This document shows, piece after piece, positions 18,905 to 27,972 of a stretch of DNA of 48,154 nt (positions are counted from its first letter, which is position 1; each line of letters begins with the position of its first letter). The stretch is from Dysgonamonadaceae bacterium. Its GTDB lineage: Bacteria; Bacteroidota; Bacteroidia; Bacteroidales; Azobacteroidaceae. Both the position numbers and the translations under genes were made by a program. The stretch covers positions 1-48,154 of the forward strand of contig JAISYG010000081.1 in NCBI GenBank assembly GCA_031270075.1, in the 5' to 3' direction. The notes under the pieces were generated by a model. The model had not been told where the DNA came from. It saw only the letters and a list, made by a program, of their open reading frames with translations, and made no database searches.

Positions 18905-21649
18905 GTGAAGCGAATATATATCATTGTTTTTTTGGGAGTAATAACGAACCTTTCTTCCGTCGTATCGGGGCAGGATTCGTTGAAGATAAAAACCGGTTTT
19001 ACGGAAATAAATCCGGAAGCCTCCGCTACTGCTGCCGGAAGTATTATTCCCGACGATATTTTAGCATACGATAACATCCGTTCGGTGGCAGACGCTGTTA
19101 CCGGAAGGATGACGGGCATGACGGGCAGCGACAACCTGCGCGGTATCGGAACCGTATTGTTTGTGGTGGACGGCGTTCCCCGCGACCCTGCTTTCATCAA
19201 TATCAACGATATAGAACAGATAACGGTGCTCAAAGATGTGCACGCCGCTATCTTGTACGGCAACAGCGGAGCCAGTGGGGTAGTACTCATTACTACCAAA
19301 CACGGTAGCGGAAAAAACAAAGAAATCCGGGTGTGGGGGGACTATGGAATAGCACAGCCGCGGGCCTTGCCTCAATACCTTTCGACAGCCGATTATATGG
19401 AAAATTACAATATTGCCCGCATCAACGACGGGATGGAAGCGCCGTACAGCGACGAAACCATTGAGAATTTCCGCTATGGCAAATCCTACCGGTATCCCAG
19501 TATTGACTACTATTCCGATGAATTTCTCAAAAAGCAGAAAACATTTTCCAATGTCGGTATTAACTTATCGGGAGGATCGGGAATTGCCTCCTATTATTCG
19601 AGTATAATCTGGGACAGGCAGGATAACCTGCTGAAAATCGGTTCGACTAACTTTCAAACCAATGCGTTTAATTTCAGGGGTAATGTAGCATTGGAAGTCA
19701 GCAACCGCATCAAAACCTCTATCGACGCTGTGGCTTATTTTTCTGAAGAGAGCAAGCCGCTCATCAACGGCGGCGCCTCCGATTATTGGACGGAAGCCGC
19801 CAACTTGCGTCCCGACCGCTTTGCGTCGTTCATCCCGATAGGCATTATCGACCCGGAAGTGGCGCTGTTGCAGGCGCATAAGTTAGATATTCAAGGGAAA
19901 TACCTGCCCGGAGGAACCTTGGACGTGATGACCAATCCGATTGCCGATATTTGGCTGGCTGGACAGCGTCAGGATGTGATACGCGATTTGTCGTTTGCCA
20001 ATAAAATTGATTTCGACCTGGGGGGACTTACCGAAGGTTTAGCGCTGCATACCAATATCAGCTTTGATATCTTTTCCACCTGCAACCAGTATGTGCAAAA
20101 CCGCTATTCCGTTTACGAGCCGGTGTGGGATGCCGGTCAGGACAAGGTGATTGACCTGAAAAAGTTCGGCGAAGACGCCCGAAGCGGCATACAGCAGATT
20201 GGAGCCACCAGCGGACAACGGCGGATAGGTATTTACCTTATGCTTGACTACCATCGCACTTTCGGCGGGATACATCACTTGAGCGGAAATCTGCTTGGCT
20301 ACACCACCCACTTGTATTCTACCGCCAGCATACAAAGAGACCAGAATACCAACCTCGGATTGTGCCTGGCTTATGATTACGGACACCGGTACATAGTGGA
20401 TTTCAGCGCTGCCGAAGTGCGTTCTATTAAGCTGCACAAGGGCAACCGTACCGCTTTTTCGCCATCCTTAGCCCTGGCATGGGTGATGAGTAACGAAAAT
20501 TTCATGGCAGATGCCACTTGGATCGACCTCTTGAAAGTAAGGGCTTCGGCAGGTATGATGCACACCGACGCCTCCATGGGTTATTTTCTTTATGAAAGCG
20601 CTTACGTGACAAGTCCGGTTCCATTTTACTGGTCTGACCGCAGTAGATCGCGCGAAGGCATTATGCCCGGTTTTAATGCTAATGAACAGCTGTATTTCGA
20701 AAAACGAAAAGATGTGAACATTGGCGTGGAAGGAAGCCTGTTTAAACGCACGCTGTTATTCGAAGCCAATGGATTTATTAACCGCGGCGCAGACCTTGTT
20801 ACACGAGCGCTGGCGTTGTATCCCGGCTATTACGAAAGTTACGCTTCTTACGAAAATTATGGCATAGAAGACCATCGCGGTTTTGAAGTGGGGTTGCAGT
20901 ACCGGCAGAAATGGGGCGATTTCGACGCGAGTATAGGCGGAAATATCCTGTATGCTACTTCAAAAGTGGTGCAACGCAGTGAAATATATGCCGATTCGTA
21001 CCGCTATCGTACAGGAAAACCGGTTGACGCTATTTGGGGACTGGTGGCGGATGGTTGCTATGCCGACGATATAGCAGAGGGCGCAATACCGGCATTTGGC
21101 GCAGTGCAGCCCGGCGACATCCGGTATATCGACCAAAACTACGACGATGTGGTGAACGATGACGACGAAAAAATGATAGGTCGTTCGCAAGCCCCCCGGT
21201 CGTTTGGCGTGAACCTGAAACTGTCTTTCAAAGGATTCACTTTGTTTGCTTTGGGAACCGGACGTAACGGAGCTTCCGGCATCTTGAGCAGCAGCTACTA
21301 CTGGGCGCAGGGCGACAGCAAATATTCGACTTACATGCTGAATCATTGGACGGAAGACACGGAATATTCCGCTACCTACCCCCGCTTAAGTTCGCAGGCA
21401 AATAACAACAATTTCCGCTCATCGACATTCTGGTTGTACAAGAACGATTATTTCAGCATCGACCGGATACAGCTCACTTACGATGTGCCGATAAAAGCAG
21501 GAAATAAACTCTCATTGAGAAACTTGAGCGTTTTCGTGAATGCGGTCCATGTGTTTACCTTTTCTCCAAGTAAGGATATTCTACTGCTGAATATTGGAAC
21601 GGAACCGCAATACCGTACTTTTTCAGTCGGATTAAAAACTTTATTCTAA
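18905..21649 (+). CDS. SusC-like TonB-dependent receptor, short form lacking STN, CarboxypepD_reg and a recognisable TonB box
   Basis: Plug-like VLFVVDGVPRDPAFININDIEQITVLKDVHAAILYGNSGASGVVLITTKHG and SusC-like C-terminal beta-barrel; GTG start. Confidence 0.88.
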   Translation: MKRIYIIVFLGVITNLSSVVSGQDSLKIKTGFTEINPEASATAAGSIIPDDILAYDNIRSVADAVTGRMTGMTGSDNLRGIGTVLFVVDGVPRDPAFININDIEQITVLKDVHAAILYGNSGASGVVLITTKHGSGKNKEIRVWGDYGIAQPRALPQYLSTADYMENYNIARINDGMEAPYSDETIENFRYGKSYRYPSIDYYSDEFLKKQKTFSNVGINLSGGSGIASYYSSIIWDRQDNLLKIGSTNFQTNAFNFRGNVALEVSNRIKTSIDAVAYFSEESKPLINGGASDYWTEAANLRPDRFASFIPIGIIDPEVALLQAHKLDIQGKYLPGGTLDVMTNPIADIWLAGQRQDVIRDLSFANKIDFDLGGLTEGLALHTNISFDIFSTCNQYVQNRYSVYEPVWDAGQDKVIDLKKFGEDARSGIQQIGATSGQRRIGIYLMLDYHRTFGGIHHLSGNLLGYTTHLYSTASIQRDQNTNLGLCLAYDYGHRYIVDFSAAEVRSIKLHKGNRTAFSPSLALAWVMSNENFMADATWIDLLKVRASAGMMHTDASMGYFLYESAYVTSPVPFYWSDRSRSREGIMPGFNANEQLYFEKRKDVNIGVEGSLFKRTLLFEANGFINRGADLVTRALALYPGYYESYASYENYGIEDHRGFEVGLQYRQKWGDFDASIGGNILYATSKVVQRSEIYADSYRYRTGKPVDAIWGLVADGCYADDIAEGAIPAFGAVQPGDIRYIDQNYDDVVNDDDEKMIGRSQAPRSFGVNLKLSFKGFTLFALGTGRNGASGILSSSYYWAQGDSKYSTYMLNHWTEDTEYSATYPRLSSQANNNNFRSSTFWLYKNDYFSIDRIQLTYDVPIKAGNKLSLRNLSVFVNAVHVFTFSPSKDILLLNIGTEPQYRTFSVGLKTLF

Positions 21650-23466
21650 TGAAAACAATAAAAAATTACCAAGTCTCCATTTTCAAGTCTCCATTCATAG
21701 CGCTGTTGTTATTGTTGATGCTTTGTTGGTCATGCAACAATTTGTTTGAGCCGGTCGATGAAAACCACCGGACTTATGAGCGCGTCATCCATACGCCCAC
21801 CGACGCCGAAGGACTGCTTGCCGCCGCATACCTGCGAATCCCGGCCTGTGCCCTGTCGGAGTTGGACGCTGCCACCGATAATGCCGTGAGCAACAACAAA
21901 AACAGCGATATGCTGCGTATGGCTACCGGTCAGTGGTCGGCGGCCTACAACCCCGTCAGTAACTGGAATTCGTGCTTCTCCGGCATTTTATCCGTCAATC
22001 AGTTTTTGGAAATCATGCCCGATATGAACTGGAAAAAGTCGGTACCCTATCTGAATGAATTATACCTCAAACGCTTCAACGGCGAAGCGCACGCGGTAAG
22101 GGCATTCCTGAAATTTAGCCTGTTGCAGGCAGCCGCAGGTATTGACGCCAACGGCGAACTGGCGGGCATTCCCCTTGTCAACGAGTATCTCACTGCTGAC
22201 GCCGATTTTAATATTCCGAGGGCATCGTTTGCCGAATCTGTCCAAAGCATTTATGACGATATTGACACCGCTTTGGTGTATCTCACCATGGACGATTACA
22301 AAGACGTCAACAACGAGGCAGACCTGCCCGCAGGCTATGGCAAAGACGTGATAGGAAGCGACGAACAGGGACGTCCCCTGTTTTCGAATTACAATGTTAT
22401 TTTCGGTACGGAAATGAGCCAGCGAATCAGCGGAAGGATTATCAAAGCGTTGCGGGCACGAGTGGCTTTGTTGGCGGCAAGTCCCGCCTTCAACATCAAG
22501 AACGACCTTGCTTTGTGGGAAAAAGCAGCCGAATACGCAGGCGAACTGATGAAAAGCATCAACGGTGTGAGCGGCTTAGACCCGGCAGGGCATCGTTGGT
22601 ATCTGAAAATGTATGTCGATGCGATAAGCATTGACAACGAGCAACCGGAAATCATCTGGCGCAGAGGCAAACAACAGCATAGCGAAAATGAAGCGGAGAA
22701 TTTCCCGCCCACATTTTATGGACGTGGGCGTATCAACCCTACACAAAACCTGATAGAAGCCTTTCCGATGCAAAACGGCTATCCCTACCGCCATGCCTCG
22801 GCAGGCTACGACCCGAGAAAACCTTACGACAAGCGCGACCCCCGTCTGGATTTGTATATCCTGCGCAACGGAAGCCGGTTTAAAGGGACTGACTTGATCA
22901 CCGGCGTGGGAGGAAAAGAAAACGCCAAAGATTCTGTGGCCAACTCGACGCGCACAGGCTATTACCTGAGAAAATTAGTGGTAGAAGAAACCAGCCTGGA
23001 CCCGATAGGAACCACTTACTTGTTCCATTACGATGTGTTTATACGTTGGACGGAAATCTTCCTTGCTTATGCAGAAGCTGCCAATGAAGCCTGGGGGCCG
23101 GCACTCGACCCGAAAGCTTACGGTTTCACGGCGAGAGATATTATCCGCGCCATCCGCAAACGTGCCGGAATAGACCAGCCCGATGCCTATCTCAACAGTA
23201 TTACCGGCAAAGCCGACATGCGAACGCTCATCCGCAACGAACGCCGTTTGGAACTGTGTTTCGAAGGCTTCCGGTTCTGGGATCTGCGCCGCTGGAAAGA
23301 AAATCTCAACGAAACCGCCAGAGGGGTGGAAATCAACGCTGCCGGAACCGCCTTCAACGCTGTGAATGTGGAACAACGCAGGTACGAGGATTATATGTAC
23401 TTCGGACCGCTTCCACAGCAGGAAGTGCTAAAATATAACGCGTTAATACAAAATAACGGATGGTGA
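21649..23466 (+). CDS. SusD/RagB-family lipoprotein (second copy)
   Basis: LCWSCNNLFEPV lipobox; YDVFIRWTEIFLAYAEAANEAWGP; RNERRLELCFEGFRFWDLRRWKENLN. ATG overlaps the SusC2 stop (TAATG). Confidence 0.94.
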   Translation: MKTIKNYQVSIFKSPFIALLLLLMLCWSCNNLFEPVDENHRTYERVIHTPTDAEGLLAAAYLRIPACALSELDAATDNAVSNNKNSDMLRMATGQWSAAYNPVSNWNSCFSGILSVNQFLEIMPDMNWKKSVPYLNELYLKRFNGEAHAVRAFLKFSLLQAAAGIDANGELAGIPLVNEYLTADADFNIPRASFAESVQSIYDDIDTALVYLTMDDYKDVNNEADLPAGYGKDVIGSDEQGRPLFSNYNVIFGTEMSQRISGRIIKALRARVALLAASPAFNIKNDLALWEKAAEYAGELMKSINGVSGLDPAGHRWYLKMYVDAISIDNEQPEIIWRRGKQQHSENEAENFPPTFYGRGRINPTQNLIEAFPMQNGYPYRHASAGYDPRKPYDKRDPRLDLYILRNGSRFKGTDLITGVGGKENAKDSVANSTRTGYYLRKLVVEETSLDPIGTTYLFHYDVFIRWTEIFLAYAEAANEAWGPALDPKAYGFTARDIIRAIRKRAGIDQPDAYLNSITGKADMRTLIRNERRLELCFEGFRFWDLRRWKENLNETARGVEINAAGTAFNAVNVEQRRYEDYMYFGPLPQQEVLKYNALIQNNGW

Positions 23467-23530
23467 AGAATTGAAAATTGAAAGTTGAAAGTTGAAAATT
23501 GAAAATTGAAAATGAAGAATTAAGAATGAA
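23467..23530. repeat. Degenerate GAAAATT/GAAAGTT short tandem repeat
   Basis: TTGAAAATTGAAAGTTGAAAGTTGAAAATTGAAAATTGAAAATG read directly between susD2 and the next gene. Confidence 0.8.
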
Positions 23531-24581
23531 AATGAAGTATCTGTATAAATCTGCGTTTATCTGTGGGCTTTTAGCCATTGCAGCGGGGGTTTTTTCCTGT
23601 AAAAACTCTGAACAGGACTTTCCCGACTTCGATTATACGACGGGATATTTTCCATACCAGTATCCTGTGCGGACGCTCATATTGGGCAATTATATCTATG
23701 ACAACGCCAACGATAATGCCCATAAGTTTGTCATATCCGCCGCTATCGGAGGCGTTCGCGAAAACAGCCAGGACAGAATCTGTCGGTTTGTGGTGGATGA
23801 AAGCCTCTGCGACAATGCTTTTTTCTCCGATGACAGCCCCATTTTGCCCCTGCCTGCCAATTATTACAGCTTGTCGGACAACGAAAAAATAGTGATTGCT
23901 GAGGGACAACTGAACGGCGGCATCGAAGTGCAACTGACCGAGGCTTTCTTTAACGACCCTTTGGCTATCGGCAACGCCTATGTCGTACCTCTGCGCATTA
24001 CAGGCGTTACGGATTTGGACACCATTCTGCAGGGACAACCGCTTGGCATCAATGCCGACAGGCGCATCGCAGGCGATTGGTCGGTGTCGCCTAAAGATTT
24101 TACGATGTTTGCCGTTAAGTTTATCAATCCTTACCACGGCGCGTACCTGTACGAAGGACAGGCTTCGCTTTCGGGAGGGGCGACGGAGGATTCAACCTAT
24201 CGGGCAAAATTTGTGGAAGAAAACGAAGTGGTAAAGATGCAAACCACCGGAAGGACAACCGTATTGATTAACGGACTGTCGTTTAAATCAAAAGCGCTTA
24301 CCGGCTTTTTCAATCTGGAACTGCTGTTTGATTCGGATGAGTACACTGCCGAGGGCGGTGTGAACTGCCGTGTGCAAGCGCCGCAAGGAGTGGCATATAC
24401 CATAACGGGGACAGGGCGTTACGCCATTGACGCCGAAACGTACGGCGGACAAAAGCACGACGCCGTCTATCTGACATACACCGTTGATCATGGAACCTTC
24501 CACTATGCGGCAACCGACAAATTCGTGTTTCGCGACAAAGGAATTGTGATGGAAGTGTACGATCTAAAAGTTAAGAACTAA
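23526..24581 (+). CDS. DUF1735/DUF5627-like PUL lipoprotein
   Basis: FSCKNSEQDFPDFDYTTGYFPYQYPVRTLILG; AIGNAYVVPLRITGVTDLDTI; downstream of a susCD pair. Confidence 0.75.
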   Translation: MKMKYLYKSAFICGLLAIAAGVFSCKNSEQDFPDFDYTTGYFPYQYPVRTLILGNYIYDNANDNAHKFVISAAIGGVRENSQDRICRFVVDESLCDNAFFSDDSPILPLPANYYSLSDNEKIVIAEGQLNGGIEVQLTEAFFNDPLAIGNAYVVPLRITGVTDLDTILQGQPLGINADRRIAGDWSVSPKDFTMFAVKFINPYHGAYLYEGQASLSGGATEDSTYRAKFVEENEVVKMQTTGRTTVLINGLSFKSKALTGFFNLELLFDSDEYTAEGGVNCRVQAPQGVAYTITGTGRYAIDAETYGGQKHDAVYLTYTVDHGTFHYAATDKFVFRDKGIVMEVYDLKVKN

Positions 24582-24633
24582 GAGTTTATAAATAATCATA
24601 ATAATCATAATAATTAATAAAAACAAAAATGTC

Positions 24634-25977
24634 ATGAAAAATTCAAAATTAGTGTTAATGCTCATGCTGATGAGCATGTGTGTATGGTCGTGTAAAGACG
24701 ACAATAAAGAGGTAGCCGTTCAAAAAGTGACGGTTAAACCGACAACGGTTTCGCTCGAACTGAATACCACGCGGTCGGTGGTTGCCACGGTGGTCCCCTC
24801 AGACGCCAATCAGGCGGTGGAGTGGACAAGCGAAGACGAGACGATTGCCACGGTATCCGAGGGCGTAATTACCGCTGTTGCTGTGGGAACGACCAAAGTG
24901 ATTGCCACCTCGATAGCCGACCCTTCCAAATCGGCTACCGTAACGGTAGAGGTAACGCCTTCAACCACGGCGGTAAGCAGTATAGAAGTAAGCGCAACGG
25001 AGGCGGATTTAACTGTCGGCGAGGAACGCTGGATAGAAGCCACGGTGCTTCCCGAAACTGCGCTCAACAAGGACGTAGAATGGAAAAGTGGCAACTCGGC
25101 AATTGCAAGGGTTGACGAAGTAGGTATGATTGTAGGTGTGGCCGTTGGTAGTACGACGGTTACCGTAACCTCGTTAGCCGACGAAACCAAATTTGCCACT
25201 GTGGCCGTAAGGGTAACCCCTCCCGTCCTGCGCCTGCTTGCGCCTGCAGATGGCGCCGAGATTAACGCACAGGGATATGTGTTCCCGATTTCCTTCAGTT
25301 GGGAAACCATTGACGAAGCAACGAGCTATTCGCTGATCATCTCTAACAATCCGGCATTTCCTGCGGAGACATCACTGCCGTTAGTAGAGGACATCGAAGC
25401 CGGCAGCATTGAATTATTTAATGCCAAAGAGTTTAACGACCTGCTCGAAGCAAACGGCGTAGCCCCCGAAGCTACCGCAACATTTTATTTGAAAGTGGTT
25501 GCCGACAACGGAAGCGAAAGCCCCGCTTCTTCTGTGGTGATTACACGGGATAAGAAAATTGTCTATTATTTCCCGCATAGTATTGGTTGGCCTAACGTGG
25601 GTGGGTATTACACGCTTCCTACCGAAGGCAACGTACATCATTGGACGGCTCGTTTACAGGAAGCATTCCCTCCCACCGGATACTCAAAAGTAGTGTGGGC
25701 TTTTGATTATAAATCTGAGTTTACGGTTGGGTTTTTTCTTTACGCCCGTGAATGTACTAGTCCTTGGTGGAATGCATTAATGAATGGTGGAAATTCATAT
25801 ATGCCGCCCAACAGCCAGAATCAGTGGGAACATTGGGAAGCAGACATAACATCTGCTGCGCTTGGAGAGTGGGGCTTTGGTAAGGTAGATGATTTTCTGG
25901 ACATCCAATTGGGCGAGGACCCGCTAGGCCTGGCCGGACTTTATATAAAAGACTTTGCCTTTATACTTTACGAGTAA
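24634..25977 (+). CDS. Lipoprotein with two BIG2 (bacterial Ig-like) domains, an FN3/SusE-like domain and a C-terminal beta-sandwich; putative surface glycan-binding protein
   Basis: Lipobox VWSCKDDN; WTSEDETIATVSEGVITAVAVGTTKVIATS and EWKSGNSAIARVDEVGMIVGVAVGSTTVTVTS BIG2 signatures. Confidence 0.85.
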   Translation: MKNSKLVLMLMLMSMCVWSCKDDNKEVAVQKVTVKPTTVSLELNTTRSVVATVVPSDANQAVEWTSEDETIATVSEGVITAVAVGTTKVIATSIADPSKSATVTVEVTPSTTAVSSIEVSATEADLTVGEERWIEATVLPETALNKDVEWKSGNSAIARVDEVGMIVGVAVGSTTVTVTSLADETKFATVAVRVTPPVLRLLAPADGAEINAQGYVFPISFSWETIDEATSYSLIISNNPAFPAETSLPLVEDIEAGSIELFNAKEFNDLLEANGVAPEATATFYLKVVADNGSESPASSVVITRDKKIVYYFPHSIGWPNVGGYYTLPTEGNVHHWTARLQEAFPPTGYSKVVWAFDYKSEFTVGFFLYARECTSPWWNALMNGGNSYMPPNSQNQWEHWEADITSAALGEWGFGKVDDFLDIQLGEDPLGLAGLYIKDFAFILYE

Positions 25978-26099
25978 AACAGGCGTGGGAATGTCTCATC
26001 GATTAAAATTTTAACAGACAAGTGTACGATCTAAAAGTTAAGAACGAAGAGTTTATAAATAATAATAAATAATTAATAATTAATAAAAACAAAAAAGTC

Positions 26100-27932
26100 A
26101 TGAAAAATTCAAAATTAGTGTTAATGCTCATGCTGATGAGCATGTATGTATGGTCGTGTAAAGACGACAATAAAGAGGTAGCCGTTCAAAAGGTGACGGT
26201 TCAACCGACAACGGTTTCGCTCGAACCGAATACCACGCAGGCGGTGGTTGCTACGGTGGTTCCCTCAGACGCCAATCAGGAGGTGAAGTGGACAAGCGAA
26301 GACAAGACGATTGCCACGGTATCCGAGGGCGTCATTACCGCTGTTGCTGTGGGAACGACCCAAGTGATTGCCACCTCGGTAGCCGACCCTTCCAAATCGG
26401 CTGCCGTAACGGTAGCGGTAACGCGTTCCGTAAGCAGTATAGCAGTAAGCGAAAAGGAGGTGGCATTAACTATCGGCGATGAACGCAGGATAGAAGCTAC
26501 GGTGCTTCCCTCAGACGCCCATCAGGAGGTGGCGTGGACAAGCAAAGACGAGACGATTGCCACGGTATCCGCCGAGGGCGTCATTACCGCTGTTGCTGTG
26601 GGAACAACCAAAGTGATTGCCACCTCGGTAGCCGCCCCTTCCAAATCGGATACCGTAACGGTAGAGGTAACGCCTTCAGTAAGCAGTATAGCAGTAAGCG
26701 AAACGGAGGTGGCATTAACTGTCGGCGACGAACGCAGGATAGAAGCTACGGTGTATCCCGAAGTTGCGCTCAACAAGGAGGTAGAATGGGAAAGTGGCAA
26801 CTCGGCAATAGCCACGGTTGACGCAGCAGGTCTGATTGTAGCTCAAGCCGTTGGTAGTACGACGGTTACCGTAACCTCGGTAGCCGACCCTTCCAAATCG
26901 GCTACCGTAACGGTAACGGTAGCGCCTCCAGTAAGCAGTATAACAGTAAACGAACCGCTGCTGGAATTACCTGTCGGCGATCAACGCAGGATAGAAGCCA
27001 CGGTGCTTCCCGCAGCTGCTCTCAACAAGGAGGTAACATGGGAAAGTGGCAACGCGGCAATAGCCACGGTTGACGCAGCAGGTATGATTAAAGCTGAGGC
27101 CGTTGGTAGTACGACGGTTACCGTAACCTCGGTAGCCGATAGAACCAAATTTGCCACTGTGAATGTAACGGTACTTCCCGTCCCGCGCCTGATTGCGCCT
27201 GCCGATGGCGCCGCGATTAACGCACAGGGATATGTGTTCCCGATTTCCTTCAGTTGGGAAACCATTGACGGAGCAACGAGCTATTCGCTGAGGATCTCTA
27301 ACAGTCCGGCATTTCCTCCGGAGGCATCAATGACCTTAGCAGCGGACATCGCAGGCAGCAGCGTTGAATTATTTAATGCCAAAGACTTTAACGACCTGCT
27401 CGAAGCAAACGGCGTAGCCCCCGAAACTTCCGCAACATTTTATTTGAAAGTGGTTGCCGACAACGGAAGGGAAAGCCCCGCTTCTTCTGTGGTGATTACA
27501 CGGGATAAGAGAATTGTCTATTATTACCTGCATAGTATTGGAACTTGGTCTAACGTGGGTGGATATTACATGCTTCCTACCGTAGGCAACATACATCATT
27601 GGACGGCTCGTTTAGCGGAAGCATTCCCTTCCTCCGGATACTCAAAAGCAGTGTGGGCTTTTGATTATAAATCTGAGTTTACGGTTGGGTTTTTTCTTTA
27701 CGCCCGTGAATGTACTAGTCCTTGGTGGAATGCAATAATGAATGGTGGAAATTCATATATGCCGCCCAACAGCCAGAATCAGTGGGAACATTGGGAAGCA
27801 GACATAAAACCTGCGATTGATGCTTGGGGCTTTGGTAAGGTAAATGATTTTCTGGACATCCAATTGGGCGAGGACCCGGACGGCCTGGCCGGACTTTATA
27901 TAAAAGCCTTTGCCTTTATACTTTACGAGTAA
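26100..27932 (+). CDS. Paralogous lipoprotein with four BIG2 domains and the same C-terminal module
   Basis: N- and C-terminal regions nearly identical to 24634..25977; four successive BIG2 units read from the translation. Confidence 0.87.
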   Translation: MKNSKLVLMLMLMSMYVWSCKDDNKEVAVQKVTVQPTTVSLEPNTTQAVVATVVPSDANQEVKWTSEDKTIATVSEGVITAVAVGTTQVIATSVADPSKSAAVTVAVTRSVSSIAVSEKEVALTIGDERRIEATVLPSDAHQEVAWTSKDETIATVSAEGVITAVAVGTTKVIATSVAAPSKSDTVTVEVTPSVSSIAVSETEVALTVGDERRIEATVYPEVALNKEVEWESGNSAIATVDAAGLIVAQAVGSTTVTVTSVADPSKSATVTVTVAPPVSSITVNEPLLELPVGDQRRIEATVLPAAALNKEVTWESGNAAIATVDAAGMIKAEAVGSTTVTVTSVADRTKFATVNVTVLPVPRLIAPADGAAINAQGYVFPISFSWETIDGATSYSLRISNSPAFPPEASMTLAADIAGSSVELFNAKDFNDLLEANGVAPETSATFYLKVVADNGRESPASSVVITRDKRIVYYYLHSIGTWSNVGGYYMLPTVGNIHHWTARLAEAFPSSGYSKAVWAFDYKSEFTVGFFLYARECTSPWWNAIMNGGNSYMPPNSQNQWEHWEADIKPAIDAWGFGKVNDFLDIQLGEDPDGLAGLYIKAFAFILYE

Positions 27933-27972
27933 AACAGGCTTGGGAATGCCTCATCGATTAAAATTTTAACAG

